Assembly (NCBI RefSeq): GCF_023227765.1
Contig: NZ_JALKBZ010000011.1
Span: forward strand, 1-64,000
Direction: 5' to 3'
DNA length: 64,000 bases
Source of the DNA: Fuchsiella alkaliacetigena
GTDB taxonomy: Bacteria; Bacillota; Halanaerobiia; Halobacteroidales; Acetohalobiaceae
This document shows positions 1 through 9,429 of the stretch, piece after piece (position 1 is the stretch's first letter; the number at the start of each line of letters is the position of its first letter). A program made the translations under genes and the position numbers. The notes under the pieces are model-generated. The model did no database searches, was not told the DNA's origin, and saw nothing but the letters and a program-made list of their open reading frames with translations.

Positions 1-297
1 GGTTCAATAACGCCTCATACAAAGTTTAACGCTGAGGTTTATGTACTGAGCAAAGACGAAGGAGGAAGACATACTCCTTTCTTTGATGGATATAGACCGC
101 AGTTTTACTTCAGAACTACAGATGTAACAGGAGATATTGAGCTGCCAGAGGGAGTAGAGATGGTAATGCCGGGAGATAATATTGAGATGGAAGTGAAGCT
201 AATAACTCCAATAGCGATGGAAGAAGGACTACGTTTTGCTATTCGTGAAGGTGGTAAGACTGTAGGAGCAGGAGTTATTACTGAAATTATTGAGTAG
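1..297 (+). CDS. tuf: Elongation factor Tu, C-terminal part (truncated by window edge)
   Basis: This is the last 98 codons of EF-Tu, which delivers aminoacyl-tRNA to the ribosome as a GTP complex. The visible part is the C-terminal half of domain II/III, with the family signatures [42 protein letters not shown] and [15 protein letters not shown]. The reading frame is open from base 1 and closes with two consecutive TAG codons (295-300). Its place just before rpsJ is the usual str-S10 junction in Firmicutes. The start and GTPase domain lie outside the window. Confidence 0.97.
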   Translation, partial: GSITPHTKFNAEVYVLSKDEGGRHTPFFDGYRPQFYFRTTDVTGDIELPEGVEMVMPGDNIEMEVKLITPIAMEEGLRFAIREGGKTVGAGVITEIIE

Positions 298-324
298 TAG
301 CGCTTAGAAAACTGGAGTTAGAAA

Positions 325-366
325 AGAGAATGAGGAGCTTAATTCTGTTCTCCTCTTCTTTTTTTC
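325..366 (+). terminator. Hairpin with T-run between tuf and rpsJ
   Basis: GAGGAG (332-337) pairs with CTCCTC (350-355), extended outward by AGAGAA with TTCTT after a one-base bulge, and followed by a run of T residues (359-366). This is an intrinsic terminator or attenuator separating the str operon from the S10 operon. No convincing promoter is seen in the 34 bases between it and rpsJ, so it is probably partial. Confidence 0.7.
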
Positions 367-399
367 TGGCTAATATTTTTTGTAATGGAGGTGGGAAAT

Positions 400-714
400 A
401 TGGCTCAAGCCAAAGAGAAAATTAGAATTCGCCTAAAGGCCTATGAACATCAGGTTTTAGATAAATCGGCTACTAAGATTGTGGAGACTGCTAAGAGAAC
501 TGGAGCTGATGTTTCGGGCCCTGTACCTTTACCGACTAAAAAAGAAGTGTTTACTGTTCTTAGATCACCGCACGTGCATAAGGATGCTCGGGAGCAGTTT
601 GAGATGAGAACTCATAAGAGATTAATAGATATTGTGCAACCTACACCGAAAACTGTTGATTCTTTAATGCGTTTGGACTTACCAGCCGGTGTAGATATTG
701 AAATTAAGCTATAA
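400..714 (+). CDS. rpsJ: Ribosomal protein S10
   Basis: S10 is a small-subunit head protein that also serves as the NusE antitermination factor. The 104-residue product starts [17 protein letters not shown] and has the family motif [18 protein letters not shown]. An in-frame ATG at 385 exists, but GGAGGTG (387-393) is positioned as the ribosome binding site for the ATG at 400, so 400 is taken as the start. It is the first gene of the S10 operon. Confidence 0.97.
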   Translation: MAQAKEKIRIRLKAYEHQVLDKSATKIVETAKRTGADVSGPVPLPTKKEVFTVLRSPHVHKDAREQFEMRTHKRLIDIVQPTPKTVDSLMRLDLPAGVDIEIKL

Positions 715-756
715 ATTTTGAGGTATTTTATGGGATTATGAGGAGGTGTAAGAAAG

Positions 757-1386
757 ATGTCAAAAGGAATTCTAGGAAAAAAGGTTGGTATGACTCAGAT
801 TTTTAATGATGAAGGAGATGCTATACCGGTAACTGTGATTAAAGCCGGGCCCTGTTCAGTGGTACAGAAAAAGACTGAAGAGGTCGATGGCTATAATGCT
901 ATTCAATTAGGCTTTGGTGAAGTTGATGAACATAAACTGAATAAGCCTTTGCAGGGACATTTTGAAAAGTATGGTGTTGCTCCTAAAAAATATATTAAAG
1001 AGTTTAAAAATGGTCAGCAAGAGGACTATGAAGTAGGAGATGAAGTCTTGGCCGATATATTTACTGAAGGAGAGCTGGTTAATGTAACTGGAACTTCTAA
1101 GGGTAAAGGCTTTGCTGGTACTATTAAACGCTGGAACTTTACTACTGGCCCTAAAAGTCACGGCTCTAGAAATGTTCGCAAGCCAGGTGCCATTAGTGCT
1201 GGTACTGATCCGGCTAGAGTATTCAAAGGGAAGAAGATGCCTGGTCGTATGGGTGGAGAACAGGTTACTATTGAGAATTTAGAGGTAATAAAAGTTGATC
1301 CTGAACAGAATATACTAGCGGTTAAGGGAGCTGTCCCGGGGCCTAAAAAAGGATTATTGGTTATTAAAGGTGCGAAGGAATTCTAA
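757..1386 (+). CDS. rplC: Ribosomal protein L3
   Basis: L3 is an early-assembly 50S protein that reaches toward the peptidyl transferase centre. The 209-residue sequence begins MSKGILGKKVGMTQIF and contains the family signature FAGTIKRWNFTTGPKSHGS and the PGRMGGEQVTIENL region. It is preceded by AGGAGGTG and lies 42 bases after rpsJ in standard operon order. Confidence 0.98.
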   Translation: MSKGILGKKVGMTQIFNDEGDAIPVTVIKAGPCSVVQKKTEEVDGYNAIQLGFGEVDEHKLNKPLQGHFEKYGVAPKKYIKEFKNGQQEDYEVGDEVLADIFTEGELVNVTGTSKGKGFAGTIKRWNFTTGPKSHGSRNVRKPGAISAGTDPARVFKGKKMPGRMGGEQVTIENLEVIKVDPEQNILAVKGAVPGPKKGLLVIKGAKEF

Positions 1387-1415
1387 TTTGGACTGGAACG
1401 GAAGGAGGATAAAGA

Positions 1416-2042
1416 ATGCCTGAATTATCACTATATAATGCTGAAGGAAAACAGATAGATGATTTAGAACTAAATTCAGATATATTTGGGGTTGAAATCA
1501 ACGAGCACGTAGTTCACGAAGCAGTTACTGCTCAATTAGCTGCTAAGCGTCGTGGAACTGCCTCTACTAAGACTAGAGCTGAAGTTAAAGGTGGAGGGCG
1601 TAAGCCTTGGCGTCAGAAGGGAACTGGTCGAGCGCGTCACGGTAGTATCCGCTCTCCAATCTGGGTAGGTGGAGGAACTACTTTTGGCCCTAAACCTAGA
1701 AGTTATAGAAAAAAGATACCTAAAAAAGTTAAGAAGTTAGCTGTTAAATCGGCTTTGACGGCTAAGGTAGAGGAAGATGAACTATTAGTAGTAGATAAAC
1801 TGGAGTTTGATATTCCTAAGACTAAAGATATGGTTAATGTTTTAGCAGCTTTAGAAGCTCAAGATAAAAAAGTTTTAATTGTAACTGCTAATAAGGATGA
1901 AAATCTTTATAAGTCGGCTCGGAATATCCCCGGAGTTAAGGTATTAGTTGCTGCTGCTATTAATGTATACGATATTTTGAATAATGAAAAGTTAATAATT
2001 ACTAAAGATGCGCTTAAGAAAGTAGAGGAGGTGCTGGGCTAA
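1416..2042 (+). CDS. rplD: Ribosomal protein L4
   Basis: L4 lines the nascent peptide exit tunnel with its extended loop. The 208-residue product carries the loop signature [19 protein letters not shown] followed by [15 protein letters not shown]. The ribosome binding site is GGAAGGAGG just upstream. It ends two bases before rplW, so the two are probably translationally coupled. Confidence 0.98.
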   Translation: MPELSLYNAEGKQIDDLELNSDIFGVEINEHVVHEAVTAQLAAKRRGTASTKTRAEVKGGGRKPWRQKGTGRARHGSIRSPIWVGGGTTFGPKPRSYRKKIPKKVKKLAVKSALTAKVEEDELLVVDKLEFDIPKTKDMVNVLAALEAQDKKVLIVTANKDENLYKSARNIPGVKVLVAAAINVYDILNNEKLIITKDALKKVEEVLG

Positions 2043-2044
2043 TA

Positions 2045-2335
2045 ATGAAGAATGCAGAGGATGTAATTATCCAGCCTCATATCTCTGAAAGAGCTATGGA
2101 GGATATTGAAGATCAAAACTGCTATACTTTTAAGGTTGCTTTACAGGCTAATAAGCCAGAAATTAAAAAGGCAGTACAAGAGCTTTTTAATGTAAAGGTG
2201 GAGAAGGTAACTACCTGTCGAATGCCTGGTAAGAAAAGAAGGATGGGTGTTCACGAAGGAAGAAGACCTGACTGGAAAAAGGCTAGAGTTAAGTTGGCTG
2301 AAGGCGATAGAATCGAAATTTTTGAAGGTATGTAA
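2045..2335 (+). CDS. rplW: Ribosomal protein L23
   Basis: L23 sits at the tunnel exit and docks trigger factor and SRP. The 96-residue product has the family pattern with IIQPHISERAMEDIE near the N-terminus and VEKVTTCRMPGKKRRMG in the middle. The start ATG is two bases after the rplD stop; the binding site GAGGAGG lies inside the end of rplD. Confidence 0.97.
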   Translation: MKNAEDVIIQPHISERAMEDIEDQNCYTFKVALQANKPEIKKAVQELFNVKVEKVTTCRMPGKKRRMGVHEGRRPDWKKARVKLAEGDRIEIFEGM

Positions 2336-2361
2336 TTTGAGAGAAAAAGGAGGGAAATATG

Positions 2362-3195
2362 ATGGCAATTAAGACTTTTAAGCCGACATCACCGGCTAGA
2401 AGATATATGACTGTAGACTCCTTTGAGGAGATTACTACGAGTGAACCTGAGAAGTCTTTGTTAGCTCCGCTAAAAAAGAGCGGCGGTCGAAATGCTAACG
2501 GTCGAATTACTGTTAGACATCGCGGCGGCGGTCATAAGCGGAGATATAGAATTATTGATTTTAAGAGAGATAAGGATGGAGTTCCGGCTAAGGTAGCTAC
2601 TATTGAGTATGATCCTAATCGTTCAGCTAGAATTGCTTTATTACATTATGCTGACGGAGAGAAACGATATATCTTAGCTCCTAAAGGAGTTGAAGTAGGA
2701 GATCAGATTATGTCGGGCCCGGAAGCTGATATTAAGCCTGGAAATGCTATGCAACTAAAAGATATGCCTATCGGAACTTTAATTCACAATGTTGAATTAA
2801 AGCCTGGTAAAGGCGGTCAGTTAGTTCGTTCTGCTGGAGCACAGGCCCAGTTAATGGCTAAAGAAGGGGACTATGCTCACGTACAGTTACCTTCCGGAGA
2901 AGTGAGACTGATTGGAGCAGAATGTAGAGCTACTGTAGGTCAATTAGGGAATATTGAACACGAAAACATTGCTTTAGGTAAAGCAGGACGTAGTCGTTGG
3001 TTAGGGCGTCGACCTAGTGTGCGTGGTACTGCTATGAACCCTCACGATCATCCTCACGGTGGTGGTGAAGGAAAGAAAGCAGCTGGTAGACATCCGGTTA
3101 CTCCTTGGGGACAGCGAACTATTGGTAAGAAGACTCGCAAGCCCAAGAAGTCTGATAAGTTAATCATTCGTCGTCGGAATGAGAAGAAGAAATAG
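2362..3195 (+). CDS. rplB: Ribosomal protein L2
   Basis: L2 is a core 50S protein needed for subunit association and peptidyl transfer. The product has the signatures [20 protein letters not shown] and the conserved C-terminal [16 protein letters not shown]. Two adjacent ATG codons (2359 and 2362) follow AGGAGGG; 2362 gives the usual MAIK N-terminus, and starting at 2359 would only add one Met. Confidence 0.97.
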   Translation: MAIKTFKPTSPARRYMTVDSFEEITTSEPEKSLLAPLKKSGGRNANGRITVRHRGGGHKRRYRIIDFKRDKDGVPAKVATIEYDPNRSARIALLHYADGEKRYILAPKGVEVGDQIMSGPEADIKPGNAMQLKDMPIGTLIHNVELKPGKGGQLVRSAGAQAQLMAKEGDYAHVQLPSGEVRLIGAECRATVGQLGNIEHENIALGKAGRSRWLGRRPSVRGTAMNPHDHPHGGGEGKKAAGRHPVTPWGQRTIGKKTRKPKKSDKLIIRRRNEKKK

Positions 3196-3232
3196 GTTTT
3201 AAAAAGTAAGACTTTGAAAGGAGGTAACTAAT

Positions 3233-3517
3233 TTGGGTCGTTCAGTTAAGAAAGGACCTTTTGTAGATCAGAAACTACTAGCTAAGATTGAGGAATTAAA
3301 TGAAGATAATGAAAAAGAGGTAATTAGAACTTGGTCTAGAAGTTCTACTATCTTTCCGCAAATGGTAGGGCATACTATAGCGGTTTATGACGGTAGAAAG
3401 CATGTACCTATTTATATTGAGGAAGAGATGGTAGGACATAAGTTGGGAGAGTTTGCTCCCACAAGAATTTTTAGAGAACACGGAAGTTTTACTGAGAGAT
3501 CAACAGCTCTTAAGTAG
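3233..3517 (+). CDS. rpsS: Ribosomal protein S19
   Basis: S19 lies in the 30S head near the A-site tRNA. The 94-residue product reads [16 protein letters not shown] and has the motif [19 protein letters not shown]. The start codon is TTG, set by AAAGGAGGT about nine bases upstream; no in-frame ATG fits. Confidence 0.97.
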   Translation: MGRSVKKGPFVDQKLLAKIEELNEDNEKEVIRTWSRSSTIFPQMVGHTIAVYDGRKHVPIYIEEEMVGHKLGEFAPTRIFREHGSFTERSTALK

Positions 3518-3537
3518 ATAGAGAGGAGGTTTGCAAG

Positions 3538-3882
3538 TTGGAAGAAGCAAAAGCTATTGCTAAAGAAGTACGTATTTCTCCTAGAAAGGCTAGACAGGTA
3601 ATTGACTTAGTAAGAGGAAAAGAGGTTGGGGAAGCTACTGGTATTTTACGGCATACACCTAAAAAAGCAGCTGGAATTATAGAAAAAGTACTTAATTCTG
3701 CTGTGGCTAATGCTGAGCATAACCATGACTTAATTCCCCACGAACTATATATATCAGAGGCCTATGTTGATGAAGGGCCGACAATGAAAAGATTTCGACC
3801 GCGAGCTATGGGCCAGGCTAGCCCTATCAATAAACGAACTAGCCATATTACTATTAAAGTGAAAGAAAAGAAGGAGGGATAA
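3538..3882 (+). CDS. rplV: Ribosomal protein L22
   Basis: L22 forms part of the exit tunnel wall through its beta-hairpin. The 114-residue product contains [18 protein letters not shown] near the N-terminus and the hairpin region [20 protein letters not shown] start follows GAGAGGAGG with 8-9 bases spacing. It ends three bases before rpsC. Confidence 0.97.
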   Translation: MEEAKAIAKEVRISPRKARQVIDLVRGKEVGEATGILRHTPKKAAGIIEKVLNSAVANAEHNHDLIPHELYISEAYVDEGPTMKRFRPRAMGQASPINKRTSHITIKVKEKKEG

Positions 3883-3885
3883 TTA

Positions 3886-4545
3886 GTGGGACAGAAAGTA
3901 AATCCACACGGTTTAAGAGTTGGAGTAATTAAGGATTGGGATGCAAAATGGTATGCAGATAAAGATGATTATGCTGATCTGCTACATGAAGACTTAGAGA
4001 TCAGAAATCATATTAAAGATAAAATGTATAATGCTGGGATTGCCCGGATTGTAATTGAGAGGGCTGCCGATAGAATAAAGGTTGATGTGCATACAGCTAG
4101 ACCAGGTATGGTAATTGGTAAAGGTGGTTCTGAGGTTGATGCTTTGCGTAATGAATTGCAGGATTTAACCGAGAAGCAGGTGCAGATCAATGTAGTTGAA
4201 GTTAAAAATCCAGAAAAGAATGCTCAACTAGTGGCTGAAAGTGTAGCTAATCAGATAGAAAATAGAGTTTCTTTTAGAAGAGCTATGAAGCAAGCAATGA
4301 ATCGTACTTTGCGCCAGCAAGGTGTAGAGGGTTTTAGGATTGAGTGTAGTGGTCGTTTAGGCGGAGCTGAAATGGCTCGTAAGGAAGGATATAATGAAGG
4401 AAGTGTACCACTTCATACCTTAAGGGCTGATATCGATTACGGTTTTACTGAGGCCTATACCACTTACGGTAAGATTGGAGTTAAGGTTTGGATTAATAAA
4501 GGAGAGATTTTACCTGAAGTTAAGGAAGAAGATAAACCAGAGTAA
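3886..4545 (+). CDS. rpsC: Ribosomal protein S3
   Basis: S3 is at the mRNA entry site of the 30S subunit. The 219-residue product starts [19 protein letters not shown], has the KH-domain loop [10 protein letters not shown], and ends with the C-terminal domain containing [15 protein letters not shown]. The start is GTG, three bases after the rplV stop, with GAAGGAGGG as binding site inside rplV. Confidence 0.98.
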   Translation: MGQKVNPHGLRVGVIKDWDAKWYADKDDYADLLHEDLEIRNHIKDKMYNAGIARIVIERAADRIKVDVHTARPGMVIGKGGSEVDALRNELQDLTEKQVQINVVEVKNPEKNAQLVAESVANQIENRVSFRRAMKQAMNRTLRQQGVEGFRIECSGRLGGAEMARKEGYNEGSVPLHTLRADIDYGFTEAYTTYGKIGVKVWINKGEILPEVKEEDKPE

Positions 4546-4568
4546 TTTGGACGAAGGGAGGCTAAATT

Positions 4569-5003
4569 ATGTTAATGCCGAAACGGGTTAAGCATAGAAA
4601 GCAACATCGAGGTAGATTGAAAGGAAAAGCCCAACGAGGAAACACGGTAAGTTTTGGTGAGTACGGACTACAGGCTTTGGAGCCGGCTTGGATTACTAAC
4701 CGGCAGATTGAGGCAGCCAGAATAGCTATTACTCGTTATTTGAAGCGAGGAGGTAAGGTATGGGTTAATATCTTTCCTGATAAACCAGTTACTGCTCAAC
4801 CAGCTGAAACTAGAATGGGAGCTGGAAAAGGTGCTACTGAAAAGTGGGTAGCTGTAGTTAAGCCGGGCAGAATGATGTTTGAAGTTGCCGGGGTAGAAGA
4901 AGAAATAGCTAAAGAGGCAATGCGCTTAGCTTCTCATAAACTGCCGATTAATACTAAGTTTGCTAAGCGAGAAGGAATGGATGGTGAGAATGATGAAAGC
5001 TAA
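4569..5003 (+). CDS. rplP: Ribosomal protein L16
   Basis: L16 organises the A-site region of the 50S subunit. The 144-residue product begins [16 protein letters not shown], the normal N-terminus of this family, and includes the conserved [18 protein letters not shown] segment. The binding site is GAAGGGAGG. Its last 14 codons overlap the beginning of rpmC. Confidence 0.98.
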   Translation: MLMPKRVKHRKQHRGRLKGKAQRGNTVSFGEYGLQALEPAWITNRQIEAARIAITRYLKRGGKVWVNIFPDKPVTAQPAETRMGAGKGATEKWVAVVKPGRMMFEVAGVEEEIAKEAMRLASHKLPINTKFAKREGMDGENDES

Positions 5004-5196
5004 AGAATTAAGAGAAATGACTTCGGAAGAGTTGGAGTTTAAAATAGATGATTTGAAAGAGGAGCTGTTTAATTTAAGATTTCAAAATGCAACGGCTCAA
5101 CTGGATAATCCAGTTCGAATTCGAGAGGTAAAGCGAAGTATTGCTCGAGCTAAGACTATTCTCCATGAACGTAACTTAGGGATTGCTCAAGGTTAA
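4990..5196 (+). CDS. rpmC: Ribosomal protein L29
   Basis: L29 is a two-helix hairpin protein near the tunnel exit. The product [19 protein letters not shown]... is about 67 residues, with the family segment [16 protein letters not shown]. Two adjacent ATGs (4990, 4993) lie inside the 3' end of rplP, so rpmC overlaps rplP by 14 or 11 bases and is probably coupled to it. A longer reading frame opening at 4960 would add residues not found in this family. Confidence 0.94.
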   Translation: MMKAKELREMTSEELEFKIDDLKEELFNLRFQNATAQLDNPVRIREVKRSIARAKTILHERNLGIAQG

Positions 5197-5230
5197 TTTT
5201 GAATTATCTGCTAAAAGGAGGGATTATCGA

Positions 5231-5485
5231 GTGTCTGGAAAAGAAAAAAAGGTTAGAAAAGGAAAAGTAGTTAGCGATAAGATGGATAAGACGGTAGTAG
5301 TTGAAGTAGAACGTAAACAGCAGCACAAGCTGTATAAGCGAGTTATTAATCGAACTTCTAGGTTTAAAGCTCATGATGAAGAAAATGAATGTAACGAAGG
5401 CGATGTAGTAGAGATTACTGAAACTAGACCTATTAGTAAACAGAAACGGTGGAGAGTAACGGAGATCCTACGTAAAGCTAAATAG
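5231..5485 (+). CDS. rpsQ: Ribosomal protein S17
   Basis: S17 is a primary 16S rRNA-binding OB-fold protein. The 84-residue product reads [20 protein letters not shown] and includes [15 protein letters not shown]. The frame is open farther upstream, but AAAGGAGGG at about 5215-5223 sets the GTG at 5231 as start, giving the family length. Confidence 0.95.
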   Translation: MSGKEKKVRKGKVVSDKMDKTVVVEVERKQQHKLYKRVINRTSRFKAHDEENECNEGDVVEITETRPISKQKRWRVTEILRKAK

Positions 5486-5517
5486 AAAGGATCTGTTCGA
5501 GAAAGGAGGAGGCAGTA

Positions 5518-5886
5518 ATGATTCAGGTAGAGTCAACGTTGAATGTAGCTGATAATTCTGGAGCTAGAAAGCTACTATGTATTAAGGTTTTAGGTGGCTC
5601 CAAAAAACGATATGCTTCCATTGGCGATACTATTGTAGCTACCGTTAAAGAAGCTATTCCAGACGGAATGGTAAATAAAGGTGAAGTTGTTAGAGCGGTT
5701 GTGGTCAGAACTAAAAAAGAATACAGGAGAGCCGATGGTTCTTATATTAGCTTTGATGAAAATGCAGCCGTAATTGTGGATAAAAATAATAATCCTGAAG
5801 GAACTAGAATTTTCGGCCCGGTTTCTAGAGAACTACGGGAAAATAAGTTTACTCGGATTATTTCTTTAGCTCCTGAAGTGCTGTAG
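5518..5886 (+). CDS. rplN: Ribosomal protein L14
   Basis: L14 forms intersubunit bridges. The 122-residue product begins [19 protein letters not shown] and ends with the [24 protein letters not shown] region typical of the family. AAAGGAGGAGG precedes the ATG. Confidence 0.98.
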   Translation: MIQVESTLNVADNSGARKLLCIKVLGGSKKRYASIGDTIVATVKEAIPDGMVNKGEVVRAVVVRTKKEYRRADGSYISFDENAAVIVDKNNNPEGTRIFGPVSRELRENKFTRIISLAPEVL

Positions 5887-5929
5887 TTTAAAAAGTAACT
5901 TATAAGTTTTTTGGAAGGAGGTAGTAGGA

Positions 5930-6256
5930 TTGACTGTTCCTAAGTTGCACGTAAGAAAAGATGATCAAGTAATAGTTATTGCTGGTAAAGATAGAGGTAA
6001 ACGAGGTAAAGTTCTTAAGACTTTGCCCAGAGAGGGCAGAGTAGTTGTAGAGGGGATTAACGTGGTGCATAAGCATCAACAGCCTACTCAAGAGATGCAA
6101 CAAGGCGGAATTATGGAGATAGAAGCTCCTATAGATAGTTCAAATGTAATGTTAGTCTGTAAGCACTGTGACCAAGGTGCTAGAACGGGTAAAGAGTTTT
6201 TAGATTCTGGAGAAAAGGTTAGAGTTTGTAAAAAATGTGGAGAGATTGTGGATTAA
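5930..6256 (+). CDS. rplX: Ribosomal protein L24
   Basis: L24 initiates 50S assembly. The 108-residue product has the KOW motif VIVIAGKDRGKRGKVLKTLP. The C-terminal part keeps two CxxC pairs (CKHC and CKKCG), as in zinc-ribbon-containing L24 of many Clostridia. A TTG start at 5930 follows GGAAGGAGG. Confidence 0.96.
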   Translation: MTVPKLHVRKDDQVIVIAGKDRGKRGKVLKTLPREGRVVVEGINVVHKHQQPTQEMQQGGIMEIEAPIDSSNVMLVCKHCDQGARTGKEFLDSGEKVRVCKKCGEIVD

Positions 6257-6283
6257 TGATTGTAGAAAGGAGGACGAGAGCTA

Positions 6284-6823
6284 ATGGCGGTATTAAAAGA
6301 GCAGTATCAAGATAGCATTGTTGACTCTTTAATGGAAAAGTTTGATTATCAGAGTGTAATGCAGGCTCCTAAAGTGGAAAAGGTAGTTGTTAATATGGGG
6401 CTTGGTGATGCTGCTGAAGATGCTCAATTGTTGGATACGGCAGTGGAAGAATTAGAACAAATTACTGGACAAAGACCAGTAGTTACTAGAGCTAAAAAGT
6501 CTATTGCTAACTTCAAAATTCGGGAAGGAATGCCGGTAGGTTGCAAGGTGACTTTGCGCGGAGCACAGATGTATGAATTCCTATATAAGTTGATCAATGT
6601 AGCCCTACCCCGAGTACGAGACTTTAGAGGGTTATCGACTAAGTCTTTTGATGGTCGAGGTAACTATTCTATAGGACTCGATAGCCAGGTAGTTTTTCCG
6701 GAAATAGAGGTTGATAAAATAGATAGAACTTTAGGAATGGATATTACTATTGTGACTAGTGCTGAAAGTGATGAAGAGGCCAAGGAACTTTTGGCTTTAA
6801 TGAAGATGCCTTTTAAGAATTAA
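6284..6823 (+). CDS. rplE: Ribosomal protein L5
   Basis: L5 binds 5S rRNA in the central protuberance. The 179-residue product contains [12 protein letters not shown], the [18 protein letters not shown] signature and [18 protein letters not shown] precedes the ATG; order and length fit the spc operon. Confidence 0.98.
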   Translation: MAVLKEQYQDSIVDSLMEKFDYQSVMQAPKVEKVVVNMGLGDAAEDAQLLDTAVEELEQITGQRPVVTRAKKSIANFKIREGMPVGCKVTLRGAQMYEFLYKLINVALPRVRDFRGLSTKSFDGRGNYSIGLDSQVVFPEIEVDKIDRTLGMDITIVTSAESDEEAKELLALMKMPFKN

Positions 6824-6859
6824 GTTACGATAAATCTCAATTTTAAAGGAGGTAATAGA

Positions 6860-7045
6860 GTGGCTAGAAAAGCTAAAGTAGAAAAAGCTAAAAAAGAGCC
6901 TAAGTATTCTACTCGCGAAGTGATTCGTTGTCGTCGTTGTGGTCGAGTGCGAGGTGTTTTACGCAAATTTGAACTATGTAGAATCTGTTTTAGGGAGCTG
7001 GCTCATCAGGGCGTACTTCCAGGAGTTAAGAAAGCTAGCTGGTAA
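6860..7045 (+). CDS. rpsN: Ribosomal protein S14, zinc type
   Basis: S14 helps assemble the 30S head. The 61-residue product is the short zinc-binding form with C24, C27, C40 and C43 (RCRRCG and LCRICF) and the usual GVKKASW C-terminus. The start is GTG after AAAGGAGG. The zinc form in the main operon is normal for Firmicutes. Confidence 0.97.
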   Translation: MARKAKVEKAKKEPKYSTREVIRCRRCGRVRGVLRKFELCRICFRELAHQGVLPGVKKASW

Positions 7046-7074
7046 TTATTTAGTATAGAAGGGAGGTTGATTTT

Positions 7075-7473
7075 ATGTCTATGACTGATCCAATAGCTGA
7101 TATGTTGACCCGGACTAGAAATGCTAATGTAGCTACTAAAGATAAGGTTGAAATTCCGGCTTCTAATTTAAAAGAAGAGCTTGCTAAAGTATTAAAAAAA
7201 GAGGGATTTATTAGAGGTTATGAACGAATTGAAAATAATGGCCAAGGTTTGCTAAAGTTATATCTTAAGTACGGACCTGAGGGAGAAAAAGTAATTACTG
7301 GTTTGAAAAGAATCAGCAAGCCTGGCTTGCGAGTTTATGCTAATAAGGATGAAATTCCTAAGGTATTAGGCGGCTTAGGAACTGCTATTATTTCTACGTC
7401 TTACGGAGTGCTAACCGACAAAGAAGCTAGAAAGCAGGGTGTTGGTGGAGAAGTTCTCTGTTATGTTTGGTAA
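7075..7473 (+). CDS. rpsH: Ribosomal protein S8
   Basis: S8 binds the central domain of 16S rRNA and represses the spc operon in some bacteria. The 132-residue product starts [18 protein letters not shown] and has the C-terminal signature [26 protein letters not shown] lies upstream. Confidence 0.98.
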   Translation: MSMTDPIADMLTRTRNANVATKDKVEIPASNLKEELAKVLKKEGFIRGYERIENNGQGLLKLYLKYGPEGEKVITGLKRISKPGLRVYANKDEIPKVLGGLGTAIISTSYGVLTDKEARKQGVGGEVLCYVW

Positions 7474-7497
7474 TTTGAATTTAGAGGAGGTGTAATT

Positions 7498-8028
7498 ATG
7501 TCTCGAATAGGTAATAATCCTGTAGAAATTCCTGAACAGGTAGAAGTTTCTATAGACGGAAACTTAGTTACTGTTAAAGGGCCTAAAGGAGAGTTAAAAG
7601 AAGAGATTAATGAACGTTTAGATGTACAGTTGAAGGATAATGCTGTTGTAATTGAAAGACCTACTAATGTTAAGCAGGATAGATCCATCCATGGTTTAAG
7701 TAGAAGCTTGGTTGTGAATATGATCGAAGGAGTAACTAACGGTTTTAAAAAAGAGCTGGAGTTGAATGGGATTGGGTATCGGGCCCAAAAGAAAGGTAAA
7801 AAATTGGAGTTGCAGGTAGGTTATTCTCATCCAGTGTTGATAGAATCAGAGGATGATATTGATTTGGAAGTTGAGGATAATAAGATTACAATAAGCGGTA
7901 TTGATAAACAAAAGGTAGGCGAGGTAGCGGCTAATATTAGATCAATTCGTGAGCCTGAGCCCTATAATGCTAAAGGAATCAAGTATGTTGATGAGCATAT
8001 TAGAAGAAAAGAAGGTAAGACTGGCTAA
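7498..8028 (+). CDS. rplF: Ribosomal protein L6
   Basis: L6 lies near the factor-binding site and consists of two homologous domains. The 176-residue product begins MSRIGNNPVEIPEQVEV and carries the C-terminal signature PEPYNAKGIKYVDEHIRRKEG. GAGGAGGTG precedes the ATG. Confidence 0.98.
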   Translation: MSRIGNNPVEIPEQVEVSIDGNLVTVKGPKGELKEEINERLDVQLKDNAVVIERPTNVKQDRSIHGLSRSLVVNMIEGVTNGFKKELELNGIGYRAQKKGKKLELQVGYSHPVLIESEDDIDLEVEDNKITISGIDKQKVGEVAANIRSIREPEPYNAKGIKYVDEHIRRKEGKTG

Positions 8029-8073
8029 TAATTGAGCTTTTTGAATTACTGTCAAGGGAAGGAGTGACTTAGT

Positions 8074-8424
8074 ATGAGTGCAGGTAGAAAGAAGCGACAT
8101 CAGAGAATTCGAAATAAGATCAGTGGAACTCCTTGGAGGCCGCGTTTAAATGTATATCGTAGTTTAAAGAATATCTATGCTCAGCTAATTGATGATTTAG
8201 CTGGGGAGACTTTAGTGGCAGCTTCCACTCAGGATTCTGTAATTAGAGATCAGATTGATTACGGTGGTAATGTAGAAGCAGCGGAAGAAGTAGGTAAACT
8301 AATTGCTGAGAGAGCTTTAGAAGCAGGTATTGAGAAGGTTGTATTTGATCGAGGTGGCAATAATTACCATGGTAGAATCAAGGCTTTAGCTGAAGCTGCT
8401 AGAGAGAACGGGTTAAAGTTTTAG
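8074..8424 (+). CDS. rplR: Ribosomal protein L18
   Basis: L18 brings 5S rRNA to the large subunit together with L5. The 116-residue product has [20 protein letters not shown] and the C-terminal [22 protein letters not shown] region. The ATG follows GGAAGGAG. Confidence 0.97.
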   Translation: MSAGRKKRHQRIRNKISGTPWRPRLNVYRSLKNIYAQLIDDLAGETLVAASTQDSVIRDQIDYGGNVEAAEEVGKLIAERALEAGIEKVVFDRGGNNYHGRIKALAEAARENGLKF

Positions 8425-8439
8425 AGAAGGAGGAAAAAG

Positions 8440-8949
8440 ATGAGTAGGAATAGTATGATTGATCCTGATGGATTGGATTTAGATGAAAGAGTAGTAAATA
8501 TTAATCGGGTGTCTAAAGTAGTTAAAGGCGGTAGACGATTTAGCTTTAGCGCTTTAGTAGTAGTTGGCGATGGAAATGGCCATGTTGGAGCTGGAATTGG
8601 CAAGGCTAATGAAGTCCCAGCAGCCATTCGGAAAGGGATAGATGCTGCTAAGAAGGAGTTAATCAAGGTGCCTTTATCAGGAACAACGGTTCCTCATGAA
8701 ATGACAGGAGTCTTTGGAGCAGGAAGAGTTTTATTAAAGCCAGCCTCAGAAGGTACAGGAGTAATTGCTGGGGGAGCTGTTAGAGCTGTAGTGGAATTAG
8801 CTGGAATTAATGATATTTTGACTAAGTCCTTAGGCACTGATAATCCTTTAAATATGGTTAACGCAACGATACAAGGATTAAAGGATATGAAAGACGTAGA
8901 GAAGGTAGCTGAGCTAAGAGGTAAGTCAGTAGAAGAGCTACTAAATTAA
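8440..8949 (+). CDS. rpsE: Ribosomal protein S5
   Basis: S5 contributes to decoding accuracy. The 169-residue product carries [14 protein letters not shown]-type sequence ([17 protein letters not shown]), [19 protein letters not shown] and a C-terminal [27 protein letters not shown] precedes the ATG. In most bacteria rpmD follows; here only 33 bases separate the stop from rplO. Confidence 0.98.
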   Translation: MSRNSMIDPDGLDLDERVVNINRVSKVVKGGRRFSFSALVVVGDGNGHVGAGIGKANEVPAAIRKGIDAAKKELIKVPLSGTTVPHEMTGVFGAGRVLLKPASEGTGVIAGGAVRAVVELAGINDILTKSLGTDNPLNMVNATIQGLKDMKDVEKVAELRGKSVEELLN

Positions 8950-8982
8950 TGAAACTTATAAATTTGTAGGGAGGTGAAGCTG

Positions 8983-9429
8983 ATGAAGTTACACGATCTA
9001 AAGCCGGCTGAAGGAGCCAAAAAGAAGCGTAGTCGAGTAGGTAGAGGTATTGGTTCTGGTAAGGGTAAGACCTGTGGTCGGGGAACAAAAGGACAGAATG
9101 CTCGTAGTGGCGGAGGAGTAAGACTAGGCTTTGAAGGCGGTCAGACTCCTTATTTTAAGCGCTTTCCTAAACGAGGTTTTAATAATAATAGATTTAAGAA
9201 AGAATACGCTGAAGTTAATGTTAAGAGCTTAAATCGCTTTGAAGAAGATAGCGAGGTTACTCCGGAGGTATTAGTCGAAGCTGGATTAATAAAGCAAGTT
9301 AAGGATGGAGTTAAAATCTTAGGTTATGGTGAATTAGAAGTAGCCTTAACAGTAAAAGCAGATGGATTTACTAAGTCAGCAGTGCAGAAGATTGAAGCTG
9401 CTGGTGGAAAAATAGAGGTGAATGAATAA
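8983..9429 (+). CDS. rplO: Ribosomal protein L15
   Basis: L15 is a late-assembly 50S protein. The 148-residue product reads [20 protein letters not shown] and has the glycine-rich [22 protein letters not shown] region. A GTG at 8974 is in frame but lies within the ribosome binding site GGGAGGTG (8969-8976), so the ATG at 8983 is chosen. It ends directly against the secY start. Confidence 0.97.
   Translation: MKLHDLKPAEGAKKKRSRVGRGIGSGKGKTCGRGTKGQNARSGGGVRLGFEGGQTPYFKRFPKRGFNNNRFKKEYAEVNVKSLNRFEEDSEVTPEVLVEAGLIKQVKDGVKILGYGELEVALTVKADGFTKSAVQKIEAAGGKIEVNE

Noticed and set aside
907-1161. Minus-strand open frame inside rplC and many similar frames opposite other genes
   Set aside because: They lie fully opposite well-conserved genes, have no binding sites, and show no recognisable protein sequence.
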